A stretch of 64,000 bases of DNA, from assembly GCF_000820185.1 (NCBI RefSeq), contig NZ_CDCA01000037.1:98652-162651 (forward strand), given 5' to 3'. Position numbers and translations under genes: made by a program. Below are positions 19,356-29,800 of the stretch, one piece after another. Numbering within the stretch: position 1 is the first letter of the stretch; every line of letters starts with the position of its first letter. This DNA comes from Aeromonas tecta (lineage in GTDB: Bacteria > Pseudomonadota > Gammaproteobacteria > Enterobacterales > Aeromonadaceae). The notes beneath the pieces are model-generated. The model ran no database searches, was not told the DNA's origin, and saw only the letters and a program-made list of their open reading frames with translations.

Positions 19356-20429
19356 TCAGCCCCGGCGACGGGTGACGAACATGGCGTCCCCGTAGCTGAA
19401 GAAACGGTACTGCTCGGCCACCGCCGCCTGATAGGCCGCCATGACGTTATCGTACCCGGCGAAGGCACTGACCAGCATGATCAGCGTCGATTCCGGCAGG
19501 TGGAAATTGGTGACCATGGCATCGACAATCTGGAACTCGTAGCCCGGGAAGATGAAGATGTCGGTGTCGCTGAAAAACGGCGCCAACGGCTTGCCCTGGG
19601 CCAGGGTCACCTTGGCGGCGCTCTCAAGCGATCGTACCGAGGTGGTGCCCACCGCGATGACGCGGCCACCACGGGCGCGGGTCGCAGCGATGGCGTCCAC
19701 CACCTCCTGCGGCACCTCGGCATACTCCGAGTGCATGTGGTGATCTTCAATCTTGTCCACCCGCACCGGCTGGAAGGTCCCCGCCCCTACATGCAGGGTG
19801 ACGAAGGCCATTTCAACCCCTTTGGCCCGAATTTTTGCCAGCAAGGGTTCATCGAAATGCAGACCGGCGGTCGGCGCGGCAACCGCGCCCGGTTTCTGGT
19901 TGTAGACGGTCTGGTAGCGCTCCTTGTCGGCATCCTCATCAGGCCTGTCGATGTAGGGCGGCAGCGGCATGTGGCCGATGGCTTCTAGAATTTCCAGCAC
20001 GGGACGGGGGTCGAGGAAGTGGATCTCGAACAGGGCGTCATGGCGGGCTCGCATCTCGGCCTCTACCTTATCGCCATCAGCGCCACCATCCTGCTCTCTA
20101 CTCAACAGCAGGCGGGTACCCGGCTTGGGCGCCTTGGAGGCTCGCACGTGGGCCAGCACACTGTGCTCGTCCAGGATGCGCTCCACCAGCACCTCCAGCT
20201 TGCCGCCGCTGGCCTTCTGGCCAAACATGCGGGCCGGAATGACCCGGGTGTTGTTGAACACCAGCAGATCGCCAGGATTAAGCTGATCCAGCACATCCAC
20301 AAATTGACCATGGCGCAGGGCGCCGCTTTGACCATCGAGCTGCAACAGACGGCTGGCAGAACGCTGCGTCATGGGATAGCGGGCAATCAGCTCGTCTGGC
20401 AGATCAAAATGAAAATCGGATACTTGCAT
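19356..20429 (-). CDS. queA: S-adenosylmethionine:tRNA ribosyltransferase-isomerase QueA
   Basis: A 357-residue enzyme (E. coli 356) that transfers the ribosyl part of SAM to preQ1-modified tRNA, giving epoxyqueuosine. It starts [19 protein letters not shown] and holds [29 protein letters not shown] and [19 protein letters not shown], all family signatures. AGGTGAAAG precedes the start as a plausible ribosome site. It is the first gene of the queA-tgt-yajC-secDF run. Confidence 0.97.
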   Translation of the reverse strand: MQVSDFHFDLPDELIARYPMTQRSASRLLQLDGQSGALRHGQFVDVLDQLNPGDLLVFNNTRVIPARMFGQKASGGKLEVLVERILDEHSVLAHVRASKAPKPGTRLLLSREQDGGADGDKVEAEMRARHDALFEIHFLDPRPVLEILEAIGHMPLPPYIDRPDEDADKERYQTVYNQKPGAVAAPTAGLHFDEPLLAKIRAKGVEMAFVTLHVGAGTFQPVRVDKIEDHHMHSEYAEVPQEVVDAIAATRARGGRVIAVGTTSVRSLESAAKVTLAQGKPLAPFFSDTDIFIFPGYEFQIVDAMVTNFHLPESTLIMLVSAFAGYDNVMAAYQAAVAEQYRFFSYGDAMFVTRRRG

Positions 20430-20641
20430 CTTTCACCTCGGGGGGAATCGGCGGCTAGTCTAGTTATCCCCTTCCTGCAAGGCAACCCAAAAGACCAAAA
20501 ACCCAAGGCAGACAAGGGATAGCGAGCAATATTGAGACTCTCATCTAATGAATGACTCTTTAATGGTCTGTATTGACCCTGATCATGTTTCGGTACCAAC
20601 GGCTGGGCTAGGGTGGAAACAGAGACACAAGGAGGCCCACC

Positions 20642-21088
20642 ATGATGACCCTGTCCGAAATCATGACCGAACATCCCTTCACTTTGGGTCCGCAGAACAG
20701 CGTCAAACAAGCGATGGATCTGATGCAACAAGAGCGGATCCGCCACATCCCCATCGTCGACGAGCACCAGCAACTGTTGGGGCTGGTTACCCTCTCCGAC
20801 ATCCTGGCGACCCGCGAGTCCAAGCTGCTGCTCATCAATCCCGAGCGGGAGGCCGAGTTCACCGACAGCGTCCAGCTCGACGAGATCATGACCCGCCAGG
20901 TGGCGAGCGTGGATCCCCATGCGGGCATCAAGGAGGCCGCCCTCTATCTGCAGCGCCACAAATATGGCTGCCTGCCGGTCATCCGGGGCCGCAAACTGGT
21001 GGGCATCGTCACAGAGTCGGATTTCATCGCGGTGGCCATCAACCTGCTGGAGTTGATGGAGGAGCAGGAGCCGATCTCGGATTTCTGA
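20642..21088 (+). CDS. CBS-domain pair protein
   Basis: A 148-residue protein made of two CBS motifs and little else. CBS 1 covers about 5-60 (LSEIMTEHPFTLGPQNSVKQAMDLM ... IRHIPIVDEHQQLLGLVTLSDIL), and CBS 2 about 80-137 (LDEIMTRQVASVDPHAGIKEAALYL ... GCLPVIRGRKLVGIVTESDFI). Such stand-alone pairs bind adenosine nucleotides and may signal energy state; the target is unknown. The ribosome site AAGGAGG is strong. It is divergent from queA and upstream of a regulatory region leading to ahpC. Confidence 0.85.
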   Translation: MMTLSEIMTEHPFTLGPQNSVKQAMDLMQQERIRHIPIVDEHQQLLGLVTLSDILATRESKLLLINPEREAEFTDSVQLDEIMTRQVASVDPHAGIKEAALYLQRHKYGCLPVIRGRKLVGIVTESDFIAVAINLLELMEEQEPISDF

Positions 21089-21198
21089 TCGCCAAAAACT
21101 GTAATTAAATTACAATAAAAGCGTTTTCAGCCTGAAAAATAGACCTTGAAGCTGAAAGCCTTTCATTTTGAATGAAAAATTACACCAAGAGGTTGCTT
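21089..21198. promoter_or_regulatory. Three small perfect inverted repeats after the CBS gene
   Basis: Within 80 bp lie TGTAATTAAATTACA (21100-21114), TTTTCAGCCTGAAAA (21124-21138) and TTTCATT-TTG-AATGAAA (21161-21177), each a perfect inverted repeat. They are AT-rich and could be operators, or ends and attenuators of short transcripts. No named regulator can be assigned: the first resembles a TyrR half-site pair (TGTAA/TTACA) but with too short spacing. Confidence 0.5.
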
Positions 21199-21214
21199 TG
21201 TGATCTGCATCACA
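21199..21214. promoter_or_regulatory. CRP-cAMP binding site
   Basis: TGTGATCTGCATCACA matches the CRP consensus TGTGA-N6-TCACA at all ten conserved positions. It is followed by TATGAT (21216-21221), a possible -10 that would be too close for activation, so the true start may lie further right or on the other strand. It probably controls the transcript ending at 21398. Confidence 0.75.
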
Positions 21215-21221
21215 CTATGAT

Positions 21222-21398
21222 GCCCGTCATGCAATGTTTGCCGAAGGGGAGATGAGGGATTGTGCACCCGATGTCTTCTCTTCATTGTCTGCAAGTTTGC
21301 ACACCCCGTAGTAAGTCTTTGCTGTAAAGCATTTGTTATATCGCCATTCCTTGTTTGATGACCCGGCCCTGTCTTCACGATAGCGCCGGGATTTTTTT
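21222..21398 (+). ncRNA. Candidate CRP-controlled small RNA
   Basis: No protein-coding frame with support lies between the CRP site and a good intrinsic terminator at 21362-21398. This layout (CRP operator, short non-coding stretch, stand-alone terminator) is that of a small regulatory RNA of roughly 130-170 nt. It does not resemble Spot 42, CyaR or FnrS as I recall them. The 5' end given here is a guess. Purely inferred from sequence layout. Confidence 0.4.
21362..21398 (+). terminator. Intrinsic terminator upstream of ahpC
   Basis: CCCGGC and GCCGGG close an outer stem, with an inner CTGTC/GATAG stem (one G-U pair), followed by A and seven T residues. No gene called on the plus strand ends near it: the CBS gene stops 270 bp earlier. 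Confidence 0.8.
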
Positions 21399-21582
21399 GT
21401 CCGTCTTCCGCCCTCCCCTACGATCCTTCATATTTCCCTGCTTTCATCTCGTGGATAAAACAAGATCCCATCCGGGCCTTGAAAATGTGACCAGGAGGAC
21501 AGAAATTGAACTTCGACAATGAGTTATCTGTGAAGTCCTGAGATATTCATGTTGGGTACAGTTGTGATGGGTTATCTAATAA

Positions 21583-21639
21583 ATAGATTTAAGTGATTCA
21601 AAATTGTGGCTTTGACCGATTATCGAAAAGCCCTATGAT
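21583..21639 (+). promoter_or_regulatory. ahpC promoter
   Basis: TTGACC (21612-21617) and TATGAT (21634-21639) are spaced by 16 bp and each match the sigma-70 hexamers at 5 of 6 positions, about 85 bp before the ahpC start. Upstream, ATAG-N7-TGAT (21583-21597) fits part of the OxyR tetranucleotide pattern, but the other two tetranucleotides do not fit, so OxyR control is only suggested by what is known of ahpC in other bacteria. Confidence 0.65.
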
Positions 21640-21722
21640 GACCCCATCGAAAGTTAAACGCCTCGCCTGGCCAGATTCTTCGCAACCAGACAGGCATATG
21701 TACATCACCAAGGAGCTAATAC

Positions 21723-22289
21723 ATGTCTACCTATATCAACACTGAAATCAAGCCGTTCAATGCTACCGCTTACCACAATGGCAAATTCGTTCAGGTGTCT
21801 GACGCTGACCTGAAAGGCAAGTGGTCCGTGGTGTTCTTCTACCCGGCTGACTTCACCTTCGTTTGCCCGACCGAGCTGGGCGACCTGGCAGACAACTACG
21901 CTGCATTCAAGAAGCTGGGCGTCGAGATCTACGCCGTCTCTACCGACACCCACTTCACTCACAAGGCCTGGCACGACACTTCCGACACCATCAAGAAGAT
22001 CCAGTATCCGATGATTGGTGACCCGACTGGCGCCATCACCCGCAACTTCGGCGTGATGATCGAAGAAGCTGGCCTGGCTGACCGTGGTACCTTCGTGATC
22101 GACCCGCAAGGCATCATCCAGATCGTTGAAATCAACGCTGGTGGCATCGGCCGTGACGCCCTGGAGCTGCTGCGCAAAGTCAAAGCTGCCCAGTACGTTG
22201 CCGCTCACCCGGGTGAAGTCTGCCCGGCCAAGTGGAAAGAAGGCGATGCCACTCTGGCCCCGTCCCTGGATCTGGTAGGCAAAATCTAA
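21723..22289 (+). CDS. ahpC: Alkyl hydroperoxide reductase subunit C (2-Cys peroxiredoxin)
   Basis: A 188-residue peroxiredoxin that reduces H2O2, organic peroxides and peroxynitrite. The peroxidatic Cys is about residue 48 in [10 protein letters not shown], and the resolving Cys about 167 in [10 protein letters not shown]. The ribosome site AAGGAG lies 8 nt before ATG. It is recycled by AhpF, encoded just downstream. Its codon use looks more biased than that of the neighbours, as expected for an abundant protein. Two hairpins separate it from ahpF. Confidence 0.98.
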   Translation: MSTYINTEIKPFNATAYHNGKFVQVSDADLKGKWSVVFFYPADFTFVCPTELGDLADNYAAFKKLGVEIYAVSTDTHFTHKAWHDTSDTIKKIQYPMIGDPTGAITRNFGVMIEEAGLADRGTFVIDPQGIIQIVEINAGGIGRDALELLRKVKAAQYVAAHPGEVCPAKWKEGDATLAPSLDLVGKI

Positions 22290-22303
22290 GCCTCCCTCCT
22301 CCA

Positions 22304-22364
22304 AGACCGGCCCATTCAAGGGCCGGTCTGCTTTCCGGCCCACGTCAAGGGTGCCGGTCTGCTT
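22304..22364 (+). terminator. Tandem duplicated hairpins between ahpC and ahpF
   Basis: The first hairpin has a perfect 10-bp stem (AGACCGGCCC/GGGCCGGTCT, loop ATTCAA, 22304-22329). A second, imperfect copy follows at 22335-22364. The units 22307-22333 and 22335-22364 share CCGGCCCA...TCAAGGG...CCGGTCTGCTT. Only short T-stretches follow, so they may be partial terminators or 3'-end stabilisers that keep ahpC mRNA above ahpF mRNA. Confidence 0.7.
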
Positions 22365-22447
22365 CTTGGCTCCATGTTCTCTGTTTATCCGTGTTTTCTA
22401 TACCCTGTCATGGCGCCGACCCGCACTCAGCAAGAAGGAATTCGAAG

Positions 22448-24034
22448 ATGTTAGATACCAACCTCAAACAACAACTCAACGGTTACTTGCAGTACATCGT
22501 CAATCCCATCGAGATCAGCGTGTCCGGCAATGACAGTGACAAATCCGCAGAGCTCTTGGCCCTGGCCACAGAAATCAGCGAGATGTCCCCCAAAATTTCA
22601 CAGACCTCTGGCCATAACGCTCGCAAGCCTTCCATGAGTATCGCGCCCCAGGGCCAAGCCCCGCGCGTGCACTTTGCCGGCATCCCCATGGGTCATGAAT
22701 TCACCTCCCTGGTGCTCGCCCTGCTGCAAAGCGGCGGTCACCCCTCCAAGGCCGATCCGGCCGTGCTGGAGCAGGTCAAGAACCTGAAGGGCGAGTTCCA
22801 CTTCGAGACTTATATCTCTCTGTCCTGCCACAACTGCCCGGACGTGGTACAGGCCCTGAACCTGATGGCGACTCTGAACCCCGGCATCACCCACACCATG
22901 ATCGACGGTGCCCTGTTCCAAGACGAAGTCGCTGATCGCCAGATCATGGCGGTGCCGAACGTCTACCTGAACGGTCAGCCGTTCAGCCAGGGCCGTATCT
23001 CCCTGGAAGAAGTGGTCGCCAAGCTCGATACCGGCGCCGCCGCACGCAAGGCTGAAGAGCTGAGCGAGAAAGCCCCCTACGACGTACTGGTAGTCGGTGG
23101 TGGCCCGGCTGGCGCAGCCGCAGCTATCTATGCTGCCCGTAAAGGGATCCGCACCGCCATCGTCGCCGAGCGCTTCGGTGGTCAGGTGATGGACACCGTC
23201 GGCATCGAGAACTTCATCTCCGTGCCCTACACCGAGGGCCCCAAGCTGGCTGCCAGCCTGGAGCAGCACGTCAAGCAGTACGGCGTGGAAGTGATCACCG
23301 AGCAGCGCGCCGCCGCCATCAGCAAAGATGGTTACGTGAATGTGGAACTCGCCTCTGGGGCGACCCTCAAGAGCCGCGCCGTGATCCTGGCCACCGGTGC
23401 CCGCTGGCGCGACCTGAACGTGCCGGGTGAGGTGGAATACCGCACCAAGGGCGTGGCCTACTGCCCGCACTGCGATGGCCCCTTCTTCAAGGGCAAGCGG
23501 GTGGCGGTGATCGGTGGCGGTAACTCCGGCATCGAAGCAGCCATCGACTTGGCGGGCATCGTCGAGCACGTTACCGTCGTCGAGTTCGCCGACACCCTAC
23601 GCGCCGACGAGGTGCTGCAGAAGAAGGCCCGCTCCATGGGCAACATCGACATCATCATGAGTGCCCGTACCACCGAAGTCATCGGTGATGGCAGCAAGGT
23701 GGTGGGCATGGATTATGAAGATCGCACCACCGGTGAAATCAAGCACCTGGCGGTGGCCGGCATCTTCGTACAGATCGGCTTGGTGCCGAACACCGAGTTC
23801 CTCAAGGGGAGCGAAGTGGCCCTGACCCGCTTCGGCGAGATCGAGATCGACACCAAGGGCGCCACCTCCCTGCCCGGCGTCTACGCCGCAGGGGATGCCA
23901 CCACTGTGCCGTTCAAGCAGATCATCATCTCCATGGGGGCCGGTGCCACCGCAGCCCTGGGGGCCTTTGATTACCTCATCCGCAATGCCGCGCCAGAAGC
24001 ACCTGTCGTCAAGGCCGATGCCGTGACCGCCTGA
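22448..24034 (+). CDS. ahpF: Alkyl hydroperoxide reductase subunit F
   Basis: A 528-residue flavoprotein that passes electrons from NAD(P)H to AhpC. The N-terminal double-thioredoxin-fold domain holds SCHNCPD (about 130), and the thioredoxin-reductase-like part holds the FAD motif [17 protein letters not shown] (about 215), the redox disulfide YCPHCDGPF (about 345) and the NADH motif [17 protein letters not shown]. Start at [10 protein letters not shown], preceded by AAGAAGG. It lies about 160 bp after ahpC and ends at a clear terminator. Confidence 0.97.
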   Translation: MLDTNLKQQLNGYLQYIVNPIEISVSGNDSDKSAELLALATEISEMSPKISQTSGHNARKPSMSIAPQGQAPRVHFAGIPMGHEFTSLVLALLQSGGHPSKADPAVLEQVKNLKGEFHFETYISLSCHNCPDVVQALNLMATLNPGITHTMIDGALFQDEVADRQIMAVPNVYLNGQPFSQGRISLEEVVAKLDTGAAARKAEELSEKAPYDVLVVGGGPAGAAAAIYAARKGIRTAIVAERFGGQVMDTVGIENFISVPYTEGPKLAASLEQHVKQYGVEVITEQRAAAISKDGYVNVELASGATLKSRAVILATGARWRDLNVPGEVEYRTKGVAYCPHCDGPFFKGKRVAVIGGGNSGIEAAIDLAGIVEHVTVVEFADTLRADEVLQKKARSMGNIDIIMSARTTEVIGDGSKVVGMDYEDRTTGEIKHLAVAGIFVQIGLVPNTEFLKGSEVALTRFGEIEIDTKGATSLPGVYAAGDATTVPFKQIIISMGAGATAALGAFDYLIRNAAPEAPVVKADAVTA

Positions 24035-24051
24035 TAGGCTCATCGCCCAAC

Positions 24052-24083
24052 AAAAAGCCGACTCCCTGGAGTCGGCTTTTTTT
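24052..24083 (+). terminator. Terminator of ahpF
   Basis: AAAAAGCCGACTCC and GGAGTCGGCTTTTT form a strong stem with a minimal loop and a seven-T tail. The A-run on the other side may let it also serve the converging MFS gene. Confidence 0.92.
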
Positions 24084-24106
24084 ATGTCTTGCTTATATGC
24101 TCACGG

Positions 24107-25402
24107 CTAGCCGCGGGTCGGCTCCTCTGCTTCAACCACCTCGTCCGGTGTGGCGAAACTCGCTGGCACCGCCTCCCCCGCCAGATCCGTTCTTGGCTCC
24201 AGTTCGGCGGTCATGGGAGTGTTGGGGGGAACCGGAATAAACACCTGATGCTCGGCCAGTGGAATGGGGGCCTGCTGGCGCTTGCGCCATCCCAGATAGG
24301 CCGCCAACAAGGCGCCGCACAGGGCGAAGTAGACAAATAACCCTTGCGGCCCAAACTGCAGCATGACGAAGGGGGCCAGCAGCGGCCCTATCATGGCGCC
24401 CAGGCTGTAGGCGAGCAGCAGCCCCTGATTGGCGCCGAGCACCTGATCCGGTCTGAGCTCATCGCAGGCGTGACTGAGACTCAAGGGATAGATGGAGAAC
24501 GCCATCCCGCCGAGCAAAAACACCAACCCTCCGGCAACGGGCTCGCGCCAGCCCTCGGGCAACCCCACCATCAGCAGGGCAAGCACCGTCAGCACGGCGC
24601 TGAGCAACAGGATCACCAACCGCCTGTCATAGCGATCCGACATCCGGCCGATGGGGTATTGCAAACACATGCCCCCCAGGATCACCAGCGCCATCATGTC
24701 CGCCACCCGGGCCAGGGAGGCGCCACTGTCGGTGAAATAGAGCGGCAACAGGCCGTAGATGGCCCCGAGGATGAGGCCAGAGGTGAAGCTGCTGCCCATG
24801 CCCGCCGGGGTGAGCCGAATCAGCTCCAGTACCCCGACCGGCTGCGGTGCCACCATGGCGGGTGTCGACACTCGGGAGAGCGCGAGCGGCACCACCGACA
24901 GGGTGGCGGCCATGGCGCACAGGGCAAAGGGCGTCAGCACCATGGGATCCACCCATTTGAGCAGTAACTGGCCCATGGCAAGGGAGCCGTAGAGCAGGAT
25001 CATATAGAGCGACATCAGCCGCCCCCGGTTGGCCGGGGTGCTGGAGACCAGCATCCAGGATTCCAGCACCACGAACAGGCCACCGGTGGCAAAGCCCCCC
25101 ACCAGTCGCAGCGCCGCCCAGCTGATGGGATCCACCACCATGCCGTGCAGCAAAAACAGGAAACAGAGCAGGGAGGCGTAGGCCGCATAGGCCCGGATAT
25201 GCCCCACCCGGATGATGAGACGAGCATTGACGAAGGCCCCCAACATCAGCCCGCCGAAATAGGCGGCCGACACCAGTCCGATGGCCTGCACCGACACCTG
25301 CTCGGCCGACAGGCGCACCGTCAGCAGGGTATTGAACATGCCGTGGCCCAGAATGAATATCACCAGACTGGTCAAGGGTGACAACAACCTTGTGAGTGTC
25401 AT
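24107..25402 (-). CDS. Major facilitator superfamily transporter (YcaD-like)
   Basis: A 431-residue inner-membrane transporter with about 12 hydrophobic segments. It carries MFS loop signatures such as RLVGGFATGGLFVVLESWML and QYPIGRMSDRYDRR, resembling the YcaD group. After the last helix there is a cytoplasmic tail of about 55 residues rich in Pro, Glu and Thr. GGGAGG lies before the start, a good ribosome site. The substrate is unknown. It converges with ahpF and has no obvious partner genes. Confidence 0.8.
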   Translation of the reverse strand: MTLTRLLSPLTSLVIFILGHGMFNTLLTVRLSAEQVSVQAIGLVSAAYFGGLMLGAFVNARLIIRVGHIRAYAAYASLLCFLFLLHGMVVDPISWAALRLVGGFATGGLFVVLESWMLVSSTPANRGRLMSLYMILLYGSLAMGQLLLKWVDPMVLTPFALCAMAATLSVVPLALSRVSTPAMVAPQPVGVLELIRLTPAGMGSSFTSGLILGAIYGLLPLYFTDSGASLARVADMMALVILGGMCLQYPIGRMSDRYDRRLVILLLSAVLTVLALLMVGLPEGWREPVAGGLVFLLGGMAFSIYPLSLSHACDELRPDQVLGANQGLLLAYSLGAMIGPLLAPFVMLQFGPQGLFVYFALCGALLAAYLGWRKRQQAPIPLAEHQVFIPVPPNTPMTAELEPRTDLAGEAVPASFATPDEVVEAEEPTRG

Positions 25403-25521
25403 GAAACCTCCCCTTCTTGGCTAAACAGTCATGGTAGCGTCTGCTTCCCGGCCACTTCAACCCAAGTACCCCACTATCGACCGGCTATCCTTAGCAAGGA
25501 TCTTGCAAGGAGGTAACCGAG

Positions 25522-25767
25522 ATGAAACTCGTTCTGTTGTTGATCGGCCTGCTCTTCGCCGGTGCGGCCCTCGCCTTTCACTGCCCGATGGATATGAAGA
25601 AAATCGATGATGCCCTGGCCGCAGGCCCCGCCATCAGCGCCGAGCGGCTGGCCGAGGTGAAGCAGCTCAGGGCCGAAGGTGAGACCCTGCACAAGGAGGG
25701 CAAGCATCAAGAATCCGTCGATACGCTGGCCAAGGCCATGACCCTGCTTGGCATTGACAAGGGGTGA
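25522..25767 (+). CDS. Small secreted protein of unknown function
   Basis: An 81-residue protein. A signal peptide is clear (MKLVLLLIGLLFAGAALA, cleavage before FHCP), leaving a mature, mostly helical 63-residue protein with one Cys. The segment AEVKQLRAEGETLHKEGKHQESVDTLAKAM looks like a TPR-type helical hairpin. The ribosome site AAGGAGGT is a near-perfect anti-SD match, suggesting good expression. I do not recognise a named family. It is divergent from the MFS gene. Confidence 0.75.
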   Translation: MKLVLLLIGLLFAGAALAFHCPMDMKKIDDALAAGPAISAERLAEVKQLRAEGETLHKEGKHQESVDTLAKAMTLLGIDKG

Positions 25768-25843
25768 TGCCAGCAAGCCCGCCTGGCGACGAGATGCTTC
25801 GCAGCAGGCCGCTGTGACACAAGGCCACAGCGGGCAATAGACA

Positions 25844-25872
25844 ACAAGGCCCTCGCTTGACGAGGGCCTTGT
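25844..25872. terminator. Hairpin between small secreted protein and methyltransferase
   Basis: ACAAGGCCCTCG and CGAGGGCCTTGT form a perfect 12-bp stem with a 5-nt loop. No proper T-run follows on either strand, so it may end transcripts weakly or protect 3' ends of the two converging genes. Confidence 0.55.
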
Positions 25873-25938
25873 CATGAGGATCAGCGAGCATTGAGTGGCG
25901 GCTCTGCGCCAGCACCGCCTGCTGCCAAACTGGCCACT

Positions 25939-26688
25939 TTAGACCCGACCGCTGTAGACCAGGGTGCGGTAGTTGAAGGCTATCTGACCATTCACCTCCC
26001 AACGAGCAAACTCCCGGCGGATCAGCGCCGTCAGCTGCTCATAGGCCTCGCTGCCGATGATGGGCGCATAAGAGGAGGAGTTGAGCCGCCCCAGCACCCC
26101 ATCGAGATCAAACAGCTGCACATTTTCAAACTGATCGCATCGGTAATCCCCCTCGAAGAAGGCACTAAAGTCGGCCTCGCCGAGATTGCGGTGATTGACT
26201 TCCTGATAGTCGCCGGAGTAGGCGCGCAGCCCCGCCTCATAAGCCTTGAGAAACTCGGTGTCGGTCAACCTGTCGTTCCAGATGAGGGCGACCCGGCCGC
26301 CGGGTGTGAGCAGGCGCCGGCACTCCTGTTTGAAGGCGGCGCGATCAAACCAGTGAAAGGCCTGGGCGACGGTGATGAGATCCACGCTGGCATCGGAAAG
26401 GCCGGTCGCCTCCGCACTACAACTGCACCACGCCAGATTGTCCACCCCCGCCAGCAGTCGCTGGGCGGCGGCGCGCATATCATCATTGGGCTCCACCGCC
26501 CATAACCGCCCAACCCGAGGCGCCAGCAGCGCCGTCAGAATACCGGTGCCCGCCCCTATATCGGCCACCCTTGCCTCGCTTCCCATGGCGAGCTGCTCGG
26601 CCAAAAAATCCAACATGGCCGCCGGATAACCGGGCCGGTATTTCACATAAGCCTCAACCCGGGCCGAGAATCGCTGAGTACTGTCCAT
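25939..26688 (-). CDS. SAM-dependent methyltransferase (class I)
   Basis: A 249-residue protein with a methyltransferase-11 type fold. The SAM-binding motif I is VADIGAGTGILTALLA (about 40-55), followed by WAVEPNDDMRAAA (acidic residue binding the ribose), and VDLITVAQAFHWFD and TPGGRVALIWND for later strands. AGGAG lies upstream of the ATG. The acceptor molecule is not evident and neighbours give no clue. It is divergent from the hybrid sensor kinase. Confidence 0.85.
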   Translation of the reverse strand: MDSTQRFSARVEAYVKYRPGYPAAMLDFLAEQLAMGSEARVADIGAGTGILTALLAPRVGRLWAVEPNDDMRAAAQRLLAGVDNLAWCSCSAEATGLSDASVDLITVAQAFHWFDRAAFKQECRRLLTPGGRVALIWNDRLTDTEFLKAYEAGLRAYSGDYQEVNHRNLGEADFSAFFEGDYRCDQFENVQLFDLDGVLGRLNSSSYAPIIGSEAYEQLTALIRREFARWEVNGQIAFNYRTLVYSGRV

Positions 26689-26809
26689 GCTGACTCCTGT
26701 TTTGATTAGCGAGCTGAATCTGAGCTGTCTATGCCAACCTTATCAATAGACGGTGCACGAAGCAGGCCCTTACACTGCGACCCTTATCACATTTACCAGG
26801 AGATGTATC

Positions 26810-29800
26810 TTGCGCGGGGTTGTTCGACTACTGATTTTGCTGACACTGCTGGCGGGTCAGGTAGTACTGGCCGAGGTGCCGGCCCCCTATGCCCTGCGCC
26901 TCGATGCCGAGCAGCGTGAATGGTTGCGCGAGAAGCAGACCCTGGTGATCGGCATGCCGGCTTCCGACTGGGCGCCTTACAGCTACTACACGGGCGACAA
27001 TCACTATCAGGGGTTGCTGCACGATTACCTGAAGACGGTCAGTCAGCGGCTCGATCTCAGACTCCGCTACCGGGCTTATCCCATCTTCGAAGATGCCCAG
27101 CAGGCCTTGCGCAGCGGCGAGGTCGACGCCCTTGCCGGGGTGGCCATGACACCCCAGCGCCAGAACCTGATGCATTTTACCGCACCGCTTATCGAGATCC
27201 CGCGCGCCGTGCTGCTCGCCAAGTCGGGCCCGCCCCCCGACTTGGCGCAGGCCGCGCAGATGCAGTGGGTCTGCGAGCGAGGCTATGACAATTGCGATCT
27301 GCTCGAACACCTTGGCTTCAAGAAGATCAAGCATGTTGATACCAACATGGAAGCCCTGTTCATGGTCAAGTACGGGTTGGCGGATGCCTACCTCTCCGAT
27401 CGCCCTTATCTGGAGACCAACATAGCCAGTCAACGGGTCAAGGCCCAGCATCTGGTCGAGGTGCCCTGGATAGAATCCGCCCAGCTTTCCCTCTCCACGG
27501 ATACCAACAATGTGCGGCTGGGAGCCCTGCTCGGGCTCGCGGTGGACAGCCTGACCCTGCAGGACAAGCACGCGCTCATCGAGCTGGCCGGCATCTATCG
27601 CGAGCCCAAAGAGAAGAGCCGGGCCTCCAACCTGTTTACCCCGCAGGAGCAGGCATGGATCGCCCATCACCGGGAGGTACGCTTCGCGCCTGGCCCCTGG
27701 TTTGGTCTCGCCACCCTTGATGACAACGGCAAGCTCAGCGGCATGCTGGCGGATCTGCTGACCCTGATCGAGCGGCGCAGCGGTCTGCGTTTCAAGCTGC
27801 AACCCACCGATCCCCAGACGGGCAGCCTGGTCATGCTGGCAGAAGGCAAGCTGGATCTCGTCCCGGCCATCGTCAACCTGCCCGAGCGAAGGAAGCACTT
27901 CCTATTCATCCCGGACTACCTGACCCTGAAACGCATGCTGATCACCCGGCGCGAGAAGGGGGAGTTGAACAACCTCAGCGAGCTCAAGGGAGCCAGGATT
28001 GCAGGGAGTAAAGCCTCGGCCGATGAGACCATCATCCGTGCCTGGCAGGCCGAGCCCGTCACCTTCTCCTCCTTCGATGAGCAACTGGCGGCCCTCGCCG
28101 AGGGCCGCGTGGACTACATCCTGGCCAATGGCGGGGTCAGCGGTCAGATCCTGCACAAGGACACAGGCCAGGGGCTGCGCATCGCCTACAGCGGCGACGA
28201 GCTGGATGCGCCTCTGGCGATGGTGGTGACCAAGGACAACCCCCTGCTGGCCAGCATCCTTGCCAAGACCCTGGGCTCGATCAGCCCGGAAGAGATGCAA
28301 CTGCTGCAAGACAAGTGGTTCACCCTAAAAATAGAAACAGGAATCAACAGAAGCCAGTTGTTACGACTGGTTATCTGGATGGTTGGCAGCATTGTTGTCG
28401 TGGTGTTTTTTGGCTATTTATGGAACCGTTCCCTCAGCCGCGAAGTGCGCCAGCGTCAGCGGGCCGAGACCGCACTCTCGCATCAGTTGCAACTGATGGA
28501 GACCCTGCTCGATACCCTGCCCAACATGGTGGTACTCACCAACGATCAGCTGGAAATCTCGATCACCAACCGGGCCTACCGCCAGCTCTACCTCGGTGGA
28601 AAAGATACCCATGGGGATTATGCGATGCTGCTCAATCAGATCCTTCCCCCGGAGGTCATACTGCGCATCCAGGACGAAGATGCCCGGGTGTGGGAAAGCG
28701 GGGAGGATCTCTACTCCCAGGGAGAGGTTGAGCAGCACGATGGCAGCGAGCGGATCATCACCTATCACAAGCGGCTGTTTCGCGACCAGAAAGGGGAGAA
28801 AGCGGGGGTACTCACCGTCCTCACCGACATGACCGAGCAACTGCACGCCCAGGCCCGCGCCAGAGAGGCCGAGGTTCGCCTCTCCCGCTTGACCGACAGC
28901 ATTCCCGGCTTCGTGTTCCAGTTCGAGTATCGGGGCAAGGGAGAGGGGCAGTTCCAGTATGTCAGCGCCGGCGCCCAGGAGATGAACCTGCTCACGTCGC
29001 AGCAGATCCTCTCGCGCCAATATCACGAGCTGCTGCCCTATATCGACGAGCCCCTGCGATCCACCCTGCTCACCGAGCTCGAGCGCCAGATCGCCGAAGA
29101 GGCCCAGGTCGATATCACCATTCCCTCGCGCCTGGTTGATGGCAAGGTACGCAGCCTGCAAGTGCGCGGCAATACCATCCGCCAGCCCGATGGCAGCGCC
29201 GTGCTCTATGGCATGGTGCAAGACATCACGGCGCTGAACGAACAACAGCAGGCACTCAAGGAGGCGCATCAGAAGGCCGAGGCGGCAACCCGGGCCCGGG
29301 ATCGCTTCCTCGCCACCATGAGTCATGAGCTGCGCACCCCCATCGCCGGCATGCACGGCATGCTGGAGCTGCTGCAGCTGGGCCAGCTGAGCGAAGATCA
29401 GCACTATCTGGTGCGCAACGTGGTCAGCTCTGCCAATAACCTGCTCTATCTGGTCAACGACATCCTCGACTACTCCAAGATGGAGGCTGATCAGCTGCGC
29501 CTGGAGCCACGTTCCGTGCGCCTGGCCGAGGTGCTCTGCGCCGTGGTGCGCAGCAACGTGACCACCGCGCGCCAGAAGGGATTGCAAGTCCAGCTGCAGT
29601 GGGATACCACGTTGCCGGACAGGGTCGAGATCGACTCGAACCGGCTGGGACAGATCTTCTCCAACCTGCTGCACAACGCCATCAAGTTCACCGAGCGGGG
29701 CAGCATCACCCTCACCCTCGCCTGTCAGGATGCGCTGCTGTGGCTGAGGGTGGAGGACACCGGCATCGGCATCGCCCCGGAGCGGTTGCCTCGCCTCTTC

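Noticed and set aside
21163-21378. 71-codon minus-strand frame in the ahpC upstream region
   Set aside because: It covers the CRP site and terminator, has no family features and no good ribosome site.
21583-21636. Full OxyR site upstream of ahpC
   Set aside because: Only partial tetranucleotide matches in register (ATAG-N7-TGAT); the ATCG-N7-CTAT pair at 21622-21636 is out of phase with the first pair.
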